Positions 7,033 through 15,194 of a stretch of 17,715 nt of DNA are shown here, in pieces; position 1 is the stretch's first letter, and every line of letters starts with the position of its first letter. The stretch lies in contig PEUI01000211.1 in the NCBI GenBank assembly GCA_002785585.1, forward strand, positions 1 to 17,715, written 5' to 3'. The position numbers were made by a program, and so were the translations under genes. The stretch comes from Lysobacterales bacterium CG02_land_8_20_14_3_00_62_12 (GTDB lineage Bacteria > Pseudomonadota > Gammaproteobacteria > Xanthomonadales > Ahniellaceae). The notes beneath the pieces are model-generated. The model saw nothing but the letters and a program-made list of their open reading frames with translations, was not told the DNA's origin and made no database searches.

Positions 7033-9714
7033 ATGTCAGACGTAACCGTTCGCCAGCTTGCACAAGTTCTCGGTATGACCGCAGACAAACTCATTTTGCA
7101 GTTTGCCGAAGCGGGCATGAGCATCAACCATCCCGAGCAAGCCGTTTCCAGTACCGAGAAAGTCCGCTTGCTCGGTTTTCTGCGCCGCACCCATGGCAAA
7201 ACCACCACGGCGCCCGCCACCGACAAGGCGGGTCCAAGTCAAATCACCCTGCGTCGCAAGCAAGTCGGCGAGATCACCGTTTCCAGCGGTGCGACCAAGG
7301 GCAAGACCGTCAATGTTGAAGTGCGCCAGAAACGCACCTACGTCAAACGTGCCGAGGTTGACGATCAAGCGGCATCGGCGGCGACCCCGGCCGACACCGA
7401 GCGCGAAAATGCGCTCCGGCTGTTGGCCGAATCGCGGGCCCAGAATCAAGCGGAGATTCAGCGTCTACGGGATCACGACGAAAAGCGCCGCGCCGATGAC
7501 GCCGCCCGCCGACAGGCCGAAGAAATGGCCAAGGCGAAGGCGGTGCCAGAGCCAGCGGCGGAGCCGGCAGCGACGGTGGCCGCAGCGGCAATCATTGCCA
7601 GCGACGCCGCAGCGGTGGCAACACCGGTCAAAAAAGTCGAACCGAAGCGACACGAAATTAAAAAAGCGCCGACCCCTGGCCGCAGCAGCGAGCGCGTTCC
7701 ACCCAAAAAAGATGGCACCGAACCACCGCATCGACACAAGGGCAATCGCGGCAGTCACTTCGCGCCGATTGCCGGTGTGCCGGACGAAGACATCGGCGCC
7801 GCGCGCTATTTGGGTGGCGAGTTGCACTTGACCGGCGACCTGGCCGCTCGGCGTTCGCGCAAGAAGCCGCGGCCGCGCATCGATGACCGCTCCCGCAGCA
7901 GCAGCGTCGGCAGCGGCGCGATCGGCAGCTTTTCCCGGCCGACCGCACCGATGCAACGCGAAGTGGCGGTTGGCGACAACATCGTGGTCACCGATTTGGC
8001 GGCCAAACTCGCGGTCAAGGGCGCGGTCATCGTAAAAACCCTCTTCAAAATGGGGACGATGGTGACGATCAATGAAGTGATCGACCACGACACCGCCGTA
8101 TTGGTGATCGAAGAGCTCGGCCACAAGGTGGTGCATGCCTTGGACAATGATGCCGAGACGGTAATGACCACCGCCCACGCCGAAGCCGCCGGGGAGTTGC
8201 TGCACCGGCCACCGGTGGTCACCATCATGGGGCACGTCGATCATGGCAAAACTTCGCTGCTCGACTACATTCGCACCACCAAGGTGGCGGCCGGTGAGGC
8301 CGGTGGCATTACCCAACACATCGGTGCCTACCACGTCACCACGGCCAAGGGCGTCATCAGCTTTCTGGATACCCCCGGCCACGCGGCGTTCACCCAAATG
8401 CGTGCCCGCGGCGCCAAGCTCACCGACATCGTGGTGTTGGTGGTTGCTGCCGATGACGGCGTGATGCCGCAAACCATTGAAGCCGTCCAGCACGCCAAAG
8501 CCGCCAATGTGCCGTTGATTATCGCGGTCAACAAGATGGACAAGCCGGACGCGGATCCAGAGCGCGTCAAGCAGGGGCTGATCCAGCACGAAGTGGTGCC
8601 GGAAGAATGGGGTGGCGACGTCATCTTCGTGCCGGTATCGGCAAAAACCGGCATCGGCGTGGATGCGTTGCTGGATGCCATTCTGGTGCAATCCGAAATC
8701 ATGGAACTCACCGCCAGCGCCACCGGTGCGGCGACCGGTACGGTGATCGAATCCAGCCTCGACAAGGGCCGCGGTCCAATGGCCACCGTGTTGGTGCAGC
8801 AAGGCATGCTGAGCAAAGGCGACTTCATGGTTTGCGGCGTCGAATACGGCCGGGTCCGCGCCCTGTTCAACGAAGCCGGTGGCCAGGTGGTCGAAGCTGG
8901 GCCGTCGATTCCGGTGGTGGTACTGGGCTTGTCCGGTGTCCCCAATGCCGGTGACGATTTCATGGTGGTGGCCGACGAACGGCTGGCCAAGGATGTGGCT
9001 CAACAGCGCGAGCAGAAGCGCCGCGAGAGTCGATTGGTCAAGCAGGCCTCGACCCGACTCGACGACATGTGGTCACAGGTGACACCGGTCAACGAGCAAA
9101 TTCGGGTACTCAATCTGGTCATCAAGGCCGATGTGCAAGGCTCGGTCGGCGCCTTGCGCGATACCTTGACCGCGCTCTCCAACGAGTTGATCAAGATCAA
9201 CGTGATCGCCAGCGGTGTCGGCGGCATCACCGAGTCCGACGCCACGTTGGCGGCGGCATCCAAGGCGGTGATCATCGGCTTCAACGTGCGCACCGATGCC
9301 AGCGCCCGCAGAATCGTCAACGAACATAGCCTCGACGTGCGCTATTTCTCGATCATTTACGACGTGATCGATCAGGTAAAGCAGGTGGCGTCGGGCTTGC
9401 TCGGCAAAGAGATCCGCGAAGAAATTATCGGTGTCGCCCAGGTCCGCGACGTGTTCCGCTCATCCAAGTTGGGTGCGATCGCCGGCTGCATGGTGATCGA
9501 GGGTCAGGTACGTCGCAACAAGCCGATCCGCGTATTGCGCGACAACGTCGTCGTTTTTGAAGGCGAACTCGAGTCGCTGCGGCGCTTCAAGGAAGTGGTC
9601 GAGGAAGTGCGCAACGGCATGGAGTGCGGTATCGGCGTGAAGCAGTACAACGATGTCAAAGCTGGCGATCAGATCGAGTGCTTCGAACGCATCGAGATTC
9701 AACGCACTTTGTGA
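7033..9714 (+). CDS. infB: Translation initiation factor IF-2
   Basis: A GTPase that places fMet-tRNA on the 30S P site and promotes subunit joining. At 893 residues it matches E. coli IF-2 (890). Order: N-terminal IF2_N domain (1-55), a long charged Ala/Lys/Glu/Arg linker (about 110-300), a second IF2_N-like domain (about 315-375), then the G domain with G1 GHVDHGKT (400-407), G3 DTPGH (446-450), G4 NKMD (500-503) and G5 SAK (536-538), followed by domains II, III and the C-terminal domain that binds fMet-tRNA. The start at 7033 is supported by N-terminal homology and GAGAGG about 6 bases upstream; an in-frame extension to 6961 would overlap nusA. Its substrate tRNA is encoded at the head of the same operon. 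Confidence 0.98.
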   Translation: MSDVTVRQLAQVLGMTADKLILQFAEAGMSINHPEQAVSSTEKVRLLGFLRRTHGKTTTAPATDKAGPSQITLRRKQVGEITVSSGATKGKTVNVEVRQKRTYVKRAEVDDQAASAATPADTERENALRLLAESRAQNQAEIQRLRDHDEKRRADDAARRQAEEMAKAKAVPEPAAEPAATVAAAAIIASDAAAVATPVKKVEPKRHEIKKAPTPGRSSERVPPKKDGTEPPHRHKGNRGSHFAPIAGVPDEDIGAARYLGGELHLTGDLAARRSRKKPRPRIDDRSRSSSVGSGAIGSFSRPTAPMQREVAVGDNIVVTDLAAKLAVKGAVIVKTLFKMGTMVTINEVIDHDTAVLVIEELGHKVVHALDNDAETVMTTAHAEAAGELLHRPPVVTIMGHVDHGKTSLLDYIRTTKVAAGEAGGITQHIGAYHVTTAKGVISFLDTPGHAAFTQMRARGAKLTDIVVLVVAADDGVMPQTIEAVQHAKAANVPLIIAVNKMDKPDADPERVKQGLIQHEVVPEEWGGDVIFVPVSAKTGIGVDALLDAILVQSEIMELTASATGAATGTVIESSLDKGRGPMATVLVQQGMLSKGDFMVCGVEYGRVRALFNEAGGQVVEAGPSIPVVVLGLSGVPNAGDDFMVVADERLAKDVAQQREQKRRESRLVKQASTRLDDMWSQVTPVNEQIRVLNLVIKADVQGSVGALRDTLTALSNELIKINVIASGVGGITESDATLAAASKAVIIGFNVRTDASARRIVNEHSLDVRYFSIIYDVIDQVKQVASGLLGKEIREEIIGVAQVRDVFRSSKLGAIAGCMVIEGQVRRNKPIRVLRDNVVVFEGELESLRRFKEVVEEVRNGMECGIGVKQYNDVKAGDQIECFERIEIQRTL

Positions 9715-9720
9715 TCGCCG

Positions 9721-9739
9721 TCGCCGCCAAGGCGGGCGA
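9721..9739 (+). other. Intercistronic stem-loop between infB and rbfA
   Basis: TCGCCGC (9721-9727), loop CAAG and GCGGGCGA (9732-9739) pair over 7 bp with one bulged G (9734). No T run follows, so it is not a terminator. It lies 6 bases after the infB stop in the 88-base gap before rbfA and could be a processing or mRNA-stability element. Confidence 0.4.
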
Positions 9740-9802
9740 ACGGTCCGCCATATAGAGTGCCGGTTGCTTGAGGCGACCGGCGTCGGCTTACAGGAGAACA
9801 CC

Positions 9803-10174
9803 ATGGGACACGTCAATTTCAAACGCATTGACCGCATCAGCGCGCTATTTCGCAAGGAGATCGGTGCCCTGGTGCACGATGCCGTGCGTGATCGACTGGT
9901 GGCATCGGTATCGGTGTCCGATGTCGAGGTGACCCGCGATCTCGCCCACGCCAAGGTGTTTTTGACCGCTCTGGTACCGGAGCAGGCCGCTGCTGCGGTC
10001 AAGACGTTGAATACCAATGCCTGGGAGTTCCGTCGCCAGTTGGCCCACCGGGTGGATTTGCGCACGGTGCCGGAATTGCATTTCCACTACGACGATTCGG
10101 TGGATCGCGGCGAGCGCATCGACGCCCTGTTGCGCGATGACAACGGCAACCAGGCGCCGGACCGGCTGCCCTGA
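9803..10174 (+). CDS. rbfA: Ribosome-binding factor A
   Basis: A small KH-fold protein that binds the immature 30S subunit near the 16S rRNA 5' end and supports its maturation, especially in the cold. The 123 residues are slightly shorter than E. coli RbfA (133). Family landmarks are VSDVEVTRDLAHAKVFLT (38-55) and VPELHFHYDDSVDRGERI (89-106). At the helix-kink position where E. coli has ASG, this protein reads NAW (72-74). The ATG at 9803 is set by AGGAG (9792-9796) six bases upstream; an open extension to 9653 overlaps infB and lacks homology. It is the last recognisable member of the operon here; truB does not follow. Confidence 0.96.
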   Translation: MGHVNFKRIDRISALFRKEIGALVHDAVRDRLVASVSVSDVEVTRDLAHAKVFLTALVPEQAAAAVKTLNTNAWEFRRQLAHRVDLRTVPELHFHYDDSVDRGERIDALLRDDNGNQAPDRLP

Positions 10175-10408
10175 TTTCGACGCAGACGGCGGCGACCGGA
10201 TTTCGTTGGTTGCCCGTACCTGCGCCGGGACGATAGTGCTGAAGCTCATCCGTATCGGTGCGGATGAAGGCGATGGATTTGTCGCCCTGACGAAATTCGG
10301 AGTGGCAGGCAAGGTCAATTGCCTGGTCGAGATTGGCAACGCTACCACGGTGGCAAAGAAGCGCCATCCTGTATCGATACTTGCGGGTGGCAGTACTAGA
10401 CTGCGGCC
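10175..10408. other. 234-base intergenic region with two inverted repeats
   Basis: No protein-like frame or T-rich terminator is visible. Two perfect 7-bp inverted repeats occur: TCATCCG (10246-10252) with CGGATGA (10261-10267), 8-base loop; and CAGGCAA (10306-10312) with TTGCCTG (10319-10325), 6-base loop. The region either ends the nusA operon or carries it on into the GGDEF-EAL gene, and may hold that gene's promoter. I found no convincing promoter hexamers. Confidence 0.5.
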
Positions 10409-12385
10409 ATGACCAGCACACTGGAAATCGCCCGCATGGAAGAGTGGCCACGGCTGAACGGGGAGCAGGCGCAGTACGCTTTGCATGCGTGGATGTCGAT
10501 GGCGGAGATCAGCGCCACATCGAGCCACGCGCTAGATCTCTACGACTATCTGCAACGGCGCTTCGCTGCGGGGATGCAGTGCGACGGTTGGGCGGTAGCG
10601 CAGTTCAACATGGCCCACGACGATGTGGTGTTTGCCCACAGCGGTGGCGACTTTGCCTTGCCCGCGCAGCGCCTCACCCGCGCCCTCATGAAGCCACTGG
10701 CGGATCGTTTGGTCGCTGGCGTCAATGTCATCAGTTTGCCGGACGAAGCGACCATCACGGCGCTGCTCAGCGGCGTCGGGCGTGATGCGCCGGTGCTGGC
10801 ACAACCACCACAGGCGGGCTATGCGGTGGCGCTGCGTGATGCCTCGGGCCTGCTCGGCCTGATGACCATATGGGGCTTTCGTCAGGCGCTGACCACCCGA
10901 ACCGACGATGCCTTGCTGTTGCGTTTTTCCGCGCACATGGTGGTGTTGTCGATCCAGCATCGGCGCAACCAGGAGTCGCTCAAGTTGGTCAGTGCCGAGC
11001 TCGACCGGCGCGTCCACGAGCGCACCCGCGAACTGGCCGAGGCGAACTCCGAGATGCGCCGCCAGGCGGAGGATCGGGAATCCATCGAAAACCAGCTCAA
11101 GCACGACGCCATGCACGACGCGCTCACCGGTTTGCCAAATCGGGTGCTGATGCGGGATCGCTTGCAAAATACGCTGGCGCGTTTTCGCCGCGACAACACC
11201 CAAGTATTCGCCGTGCTTTATTTGGATCTGGATCGGTTCAAGGTCATCAACGACAGCATGGGCCACGCCGTTGGCGATGCGCTGCTGATTGAAACCGGCA
11301 ACCGCATCGTGGCGTCGCTGCGTGAGGTCGATACCGTCGCTCGCCTCGGTGGCGACGAATTTGCCGTGTTGTTGCCCGGCGTTGGCAAGCTGGCCGATGT
11401 GGCGCTGGTGGCGCATCGTTTGATCGCGGCGATGAGCAAACCGATGCCGGTCAACGGCAAAGACCTTTTTACCAGCACCAGTATTGGCGTTGCCTTTGCC
11501 CACGTCCGTTATGTCGAACCAGACGAATTGTTGCGCGATGCCGATGCCGCCATGTATCTGGCCAAGTCACGCGGCCGCAAACGTTTTGAAGTGTTTGACG
11601 AGACGCTGCGCGAACAGGCGTTGCGCGTAGTCAACCTGGAAGGCGAACTGCGCCGCGCACTGGGCCAGGGCGAGTTCATTCCGTTCTATCAGGCGATTGT
11701 GGATCTGCGTGACGGCAGCGTGCAGGGCTACGAAGCACTGCTACGTTGGCGGCACCCGCAGCGGGGTTGGTTGGCGCCTGGCGAGTTTCTGGATGTAGCA
11801 GAAGAAGTCGGTCTCAGCGAAACCATCGATATGGAAATCTACCATCGCGTGTGCGGCGACCTGATCGGATTTCCCGAGGGGATCTACGTCAGTGTCAATC
11901 TTTCACCGCGCCATTTCAAAGAACCGGAACTGCCCAAGCGGCTGATTGCGATGATCGAGAGCTATGGCATCGGCACCGAACGGCTGCGACTGGAAGTTAC
12001 CGAAGGCTCCCTACTGGACAACCCGGCCGAGGCCCGCCGCATGTTGGAAGAATTGCGCGGGCAGGGCTTGGTGGCGATGCTCGATGACTTTGGTACCGGC
12101 TATTCGTCATTGAGTTACCTGCATCAATTCCCGATGCATGCACTGAAAATTGATCGGTCGTTTGTGTCTGGCTTGCAGGCCGATGGTGGCGGCTCCAAGG
12201 CGGTCGTCGAAGCGGTGCTGTCGCTGGCCCAAACACTGGGTGTCGAAGTCATCGCCGAGGGCATCGAGACCGAGGAACAGAAGTCCATCCTGCTGGCCTT
12301 GGGTTGCACCCAGGGGCAGGGTTTCTTGTTCAGCAAACCGCGGCCAGTCGAGGCGGCGATCCTGGATTTACTGACCAGGCCGTGA
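10409..12385 (+). CDS. GGDEF-EAL cyclic-di-GMP turnover protein
   Basis: A soluble protein predicted both to make cyclic-di-GMP (diguanylate cyclase) and to cleave it (phosphodiesterase). Of 658 residues, about 1-180 form an unassigned, possibly GAF-like sensor; about 185-230 is a charged coiled-coil linker; GGDEF domain about 232-395; EAL domain about 405-650. The GGDEF active site is intact (314-318), as is the inhibitory I-site, R305xxD308 followed by five residues. EAL catalytic positions are all present: E442, N497, E529, E532, D559-D560, K580, E617 and Q637. No transmembrane helix or signal peptide is seen. The start is uncertain: the ATG at 10409 has no clear Shine-Dalgarno, and the ATG at 10436 is an alternative. 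It lies 234 bases after rbfA on the same strand and ends 13 bases from a convergent gene. Which activity dominates cannot be read from sequence. Confidence 0.95.
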   Translation: MTSTLEIARMEEWPRLNGEQAQYALHAWMSMAEISATSSHALDLYDYLQRRFAAGMQCDGWAVAQFNMAHDDVVFAHSGGDFALPAQRLTRALMKPLADRLVAGVNVISLPDEATITALLSGVGRDAPVLAQPPQAGYAVALRDASGLLGLMTIWGFRQALTTRTDDALLLRFSAHMVVLSIQHRRNQESLKLVSAELDRRVHERTRELAEANSEMRRQAEDRESIENQLKHDAMHDALTGLPNRVLMRDRLQNTLARFRRDNTQVFAVLYLDLDRFKVINDSMGHAVGDALLIETGNRIVASLREVDTVARLGGDEFAVLLPGVGKLADVALVAHRLIAAMSKPMPVNGKDLFTSTSIGVAFAHVRYVEPDELLRDADAAMYLAKSRGRKRFEVFDETLREQALRVVNLEGELRRALGQGEFIPFYQAIVDLRDGSVQGYEALLRWRHPQRGWLAPGEFLDVAEEVGLSETIDMEIYHRVCGDLIGFPEGIYVSVNLSPRHFKEPELPKRLIAMIESYGIGTERLRLEVTEGSLLDNPAEARRMLEELRGQGLVAMLDDFGTGYSSLSYLHQFPMHALKIDRSFVSGLQADGGGSKAVVEAVLSLAQTLGVEVIAEGIETEEQKSILLALGCTQGQGFLFSKPRPVEAAILDLLTRP

Positions 12386-12398
12386 GCGATTACCGAAA

Positions 12399-13049
12399 TT
12401 ATCCCGGTGCCAGCACCAGCATCGACACGGCGACAAAGTGGCAGCTACTGCCGAGCAGCACGAACAGATGCCATACCGCATGGGCGTGGGGCAGGCGGCG
12501 ACTCATATAGAACACCGTGCCCAGGCTGTAGGCGAGACCACCGGCGAACAACCAAACCAGGGTCGGGGTGTTGATCGCCAGCAACATCGGCTTTAGCGCA
12601 AATAGCGCCATCCAGCCCATGCCGAGGTAAATCAGCGTGGACACGCCCTTGAAGCGGCCAGTAAAAAATAATTTGAAGACGATGCCGATGGCCGCCAGCG
12701 TCCAGGCGACCGCAAATAGCCACCAGCCACCGTGGTCACGCAATCCGATCAACGCAAACGGCGTATAGGTGCCGGCGATCAACACGAAGATCGCGCAGTG
12801 ATCGAAAATTTTGAGGCGGGCCTTGGCGCGGTGATGGGAGATGGCGTGATACAGCGTCGATGCCGTGTACAACATCAGCAGGGAAACTCCAAATACGATC
12901 GCCCCCGCCAGCTGCCGACCACTGCCATGCAGCGCGGTCAAGCTGATCAGGGTGGCGCCCGCTGCCAGGCTAAGTACGGCGCCCAAGCCATGGGTAAGTG
13001 CGTTCCAGAACTCTTGCCCGGAATCGTGATCTTCGCAAACGGGTGTCAT
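12399..13049 (-). CDS. Hemolysin III / PAQR-family membrane protein
   Basis: A seven-helix integral membrane protein of the HlyIII branch of the PAQR superfamily. The 216 residues contain the family's metal-site residues: SxxxH at S64-H68 (STLYH), D83 in FDHCAIF, and HxxxH at H190-H194 (HAVWH), plus H204. Related PAQR proteins are zinc-dependent hydrolases or receptors; the true role of bacterial members is largely unknown and 'hemolysin' is a historical name. The start at 13049 is chosen because family similarity begins just after it and GAGG lies about 10 bases upstream; an in-frame extension to 13211 is Cys/Arg-rich and unlike the family. It converges on the GGDEF-EAL gene. Nothing is recognisable in the 192 bases between it and the typA stop. 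Confidence 0.93.
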   Translation of the reverse strand: MTPVCEDHDSGQEFWNALTHGLGAVLSLAAGATLISLTALHGSGRQLAGAIVFGVSLLMLYTASTLYHAISHHRAKARLKIFDHCAIFVLIAGTYTPFALIGLRDHGGWWLFAVAWTLAAIGIVFKLFFTGRFKGVSTLIYLGMGWMALFALKPMLLAINTPTLVWLFAGGLAYSLGTVFYMSRRLPHAHAVWHLFVLLGSSCHFVAVSMLVLAPG

Positions 13050-13241
13050 CGGCGGTTGCCTCGATGGGTCTGCACGAGCGCATAGGCTGACGGCTTGACC
13101 GCGTGCATGCAAGCGCACGATCCCGCAGCACTGGCGGCAACCCGCTTCCCGATGGGCGATTCCATGGGGATTTGTACAAAGTCGGCGACCACTTGAACAG
13201 TGGCCATCCACTCGGTGCCAGGACCTAAGGATTTACGACGC

Positions 13242-15071
13242 CTAAGCCGCTCGCGACGCCCGCTTGCGATCATTTTCGGTGAGATGACGTTTGCGCAAGC
13301 GAATCGCCTTCGGCGTGACTTCGACCAGTTCGTCGTTCTCGATGAACTCCAGAGCTTGCTCCAGCGAAAATTTCACGGCTGGTGTCAGCATCAGCATGTC
13401 GTCTTTGCCGGCGGCACGGTAATTGGTCAACGCCTTGGCACGCAGCGCGTTGACCGTCAGGTCGTTGTCTTTGGCATGAATGCCGACGATCTGTCCCTCA
13501 TAAATCTCTTGCCCGGGTTCGATCAACAAGCGGCCGCGCTCCTGCATGGCGTATTGCGCATACGGCGGCGATGGACCGGTGCCGTTGGAAATCATCACGC
13601 CATTCTGCCGCGTGTTGATGTCGCCTTCACTGCGCGGGCCGTAATGGTCAAAGATATGGAACAGCAGGCCGGTGCCAGCAGTAATGGTGCGGAACTCGGT
13701 TTGGAAACCGATCAGGCCACGCGCAGGAATCAGGTACTCAAGGCGCACCCGGCCGCGGCCGTCGGGCTCCATATTCGACAGTTGCGCCTTGCGCTCGCCC
13801 AAACGTTGCATTACGCCGCCCTGGTAGGCTTCTTCCAGATCGCAGACCAGTTGCTCGAACGGCTCCATCTTGACGCCATCGATTTCCTTGATGATGACTT
13901 CCGGGCGCGACACCGCCAGCTCGTAGCCCTCGCGACGCATGTTTTCGATCAGGATCGACAAGTGCAGTTCGCCGCGACCAGAGACCTTGAACTTCTCGGC
14001 TTCGTCGGTTTCTTCGACCTTGAGCGCGACGTTGTGCATCAATTCGCGCATCAGCCGATCACGCAATTGGCGACTGGTGAGGAACTTGCCGCCGCTTTCG
14101 TCTTTGCGACCCGCAAACGGCGAGTTGTTGACTTGAAAGGTCATGCTGATGGTCGGTTCATCGACGGTCAACGCGGGCAGTGCTTCCGGCGCATCGGGCG
14201 CGCAGATCGTATCGGAAATGCCCAATCCATCGATACCGTTGATGGCAACAATATCGCCGGCCTGCGCTTCCGGAATCTCGCGACGCTCCAGTCCCATGAA
14301 TCCCAACACTTGCAGAATGCGACCGTTGCGCTTGACGCCCTCGCGATTGACGATACTGACCTGCGAGTTGGTCTTGATGCGGCCACGCTGGATGCGCCCG
14401 ATACCGATCAACCCAACATAACTGTTGTAGTCGATCTGACTGACCCGCATCTGGAAGGGGCCTTCCGGATCCACATCTGGTGCTTTGACATACTTCACCA
14501 CGGTCTCGAACAGGGGATCCATGTTGCCTTCGCGCACGTCCGGGCTGAGGCCGGCGTAACCGTGCAACGCCGAGGCATAAACCACCGGAAAATCCAACTG
14601 TTCTTCGCTCGCGCCCAGGCGATCAAACAAATCAAACGTGGCGTTCAACGCCCAATCCGGGCGGGCGCCGGGCCGATCCACCTTGTTGATCACAACGATC
14701 GGTTTGAAGCCCATCTGAAAGGCTTTTTGCGTCACAAAACGGGTCTGCGGCATCGGACCATCAAAGGCATCGACCAGAATCAGCACCGAATCCACCATCG
14801 ACAGCACCCGCTCGACCTCGCCGCCGAAGTCGGCATGGCCAGGCGTATCGACGATATTGATGCGGTAATCCCGCCAGGTGATGGCGGTATTTTTGGCGAG
14901 GATGGTGATGCCGCGCTCTTTCTCGATGTCGTTGGAGTCCATCGCCCGATCGGGCAGGATCTGGCGATCCGCCAAGGTGCTGGACTGCTTGAGTAGCTGG
15001 TCGACCAAGGTCGTCTTGCCGTGATCGACGTGCGCGACAATGGCGATGTTACGTAGTTTCTGAATGGACAT
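13242..15071 (-). CDS. typA: Translational GTPase TypA/BipA
   Basis: A ribosome-associated GTPase of the EF-G/LepA class, involved in large-subunit assembly and growth at low temperature or under stress. At 609 residues it matches E. coli BipA (607). The G domain shows G1 AHVDHGKTT (13-21), G2 RGITI (53-57), G3 DTPGHADF (75-82) and G4 NKVD (129-132). The C-terminal half has the BipA-specific sequence, including GRGELHLSILIENMRREG, and a basic tail. The ATG at 15071 follows from homology at the very N-terminus; no strong Shine-Dalgarno is seen. It lies 123 bases downstream of the methyltransferase gene on the same strand, with a possible promoter of its own. Confidence 0.98.
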   Translation of the reverse strand: MSIQKLRNIAIVAHVDHGKTTLVDQLLKQSSTLADRQILPDRAMDSNDIEKERGITILAKNTAITWRDYRINIVDTPGHADFGGEVERVLSMVDSVLILVDAFDGPMPQTRFVTQKAFQMGFKPIVVINKVDRPGARPDWALNATFDLFDRLGASEEQLDFPVVYASALHGYAGLSPDVREGNMDPLFETVVKYVKAPDVDPEGPFQMRVSQIDYNSYVGLIGIGRIQRGRIKTNSQVSIVNREGVKRNGRILQVLGFMGLERREIPEAQAGDIVAINGIDGLGISDTICAPDAPEALPALTVDEPTISMTFQVNNSPFAGRKDESGGKFLTSRQLRDRLMRELMHNVALKVEETDEAEKFKVSGRGELHLSILIENMRREGYELAVSRPEVIIKEIDGVKMEPFEQLVCDLEEAYQGGVMQRLGERKAQLSNMEPDGRGRVRLEYLIPARGLIGFQTEFRTITAGTGLLFHIFDHYGPRSEGDINTRQNGVMISNGTGPSPPYAQYAMQERGRLLIEPGQEIYEGQIVGIHAKDNDLTVNALRAKALTNYRAAGKDDMLMLTPAVKFSLEQALEFIENDELVEVTPKAIRLRKRHLTENDRKRASRAA

Positions 15072-15125
15072 GACAAAGACCGCGATCGTTGACCGACGCG
15101 GATAGGCTCGTAGGAAAGGGCGCGG

Positions 15126-15131
15126 AGTATA
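15126..15131 (-). promoter_or_regulatory. Possible -10 element for typA
   Basis: Read on the minus strand, TATACT is a near-consensus -10 located 54 bases upstream of the typA ATG. The nearest good -35, TTGACA, is 22 bases away rather than 17, and is also part of an inverted repeat (GCTGG 15148-15152 with CCAGC 15160-15164). It may be a promoter with a poor -35 or one needing an activator. Confidence 0.35.
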
Positions 15132-15194
15132 GCCGATGCGGTGTCGAGCTGGGTGTCAACCAGCGGCGACCGGCGCCACTTTGATGGCCCAGCG

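Noticed and set aside
5721..7226. 501-codon open frame opposite nusA and the infB start
   Set aside because: It spans two well-supported genes and an intergenic gap on the other strand and shows no protein family pattern.
7465..9003. 512-codon open frame opposite infB
   Set aside because: Antisense shadow of IF-2, rich in His/Arg/Asp from reverse reading of common codons.
10391..10407. Sigma-54 promoter before the GGDEF-EAL gene
   Set aside because: A TGGCA is followed by TGC, but the GG-to-GC spacing is about two bases too long for a -24/-12 element.
10175..10408. Cyclic-di-GMP riboswitch (GEMM class) before the GGDEF-EAL gene
   Set aside because: The region has two simple hairpins but lacks the conserved GEMM core segments, such as the GCAAA-containing junction and the tetraloop/receptor pair.
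9845..10528. Minus-strand open frame across rbfA and the following gap
   Set aside because: It is antisense to rbfA over much of its length, and the remainder is a low-complexity Ser/Pro/Arg reading with no family match.
13200..14996. 598-codon open frame opposite typA
   Set aside because: Its sequence is His/Gln/Arg-rich and unlike any family, and the opposite strand is full-length TypA with all G motifs.
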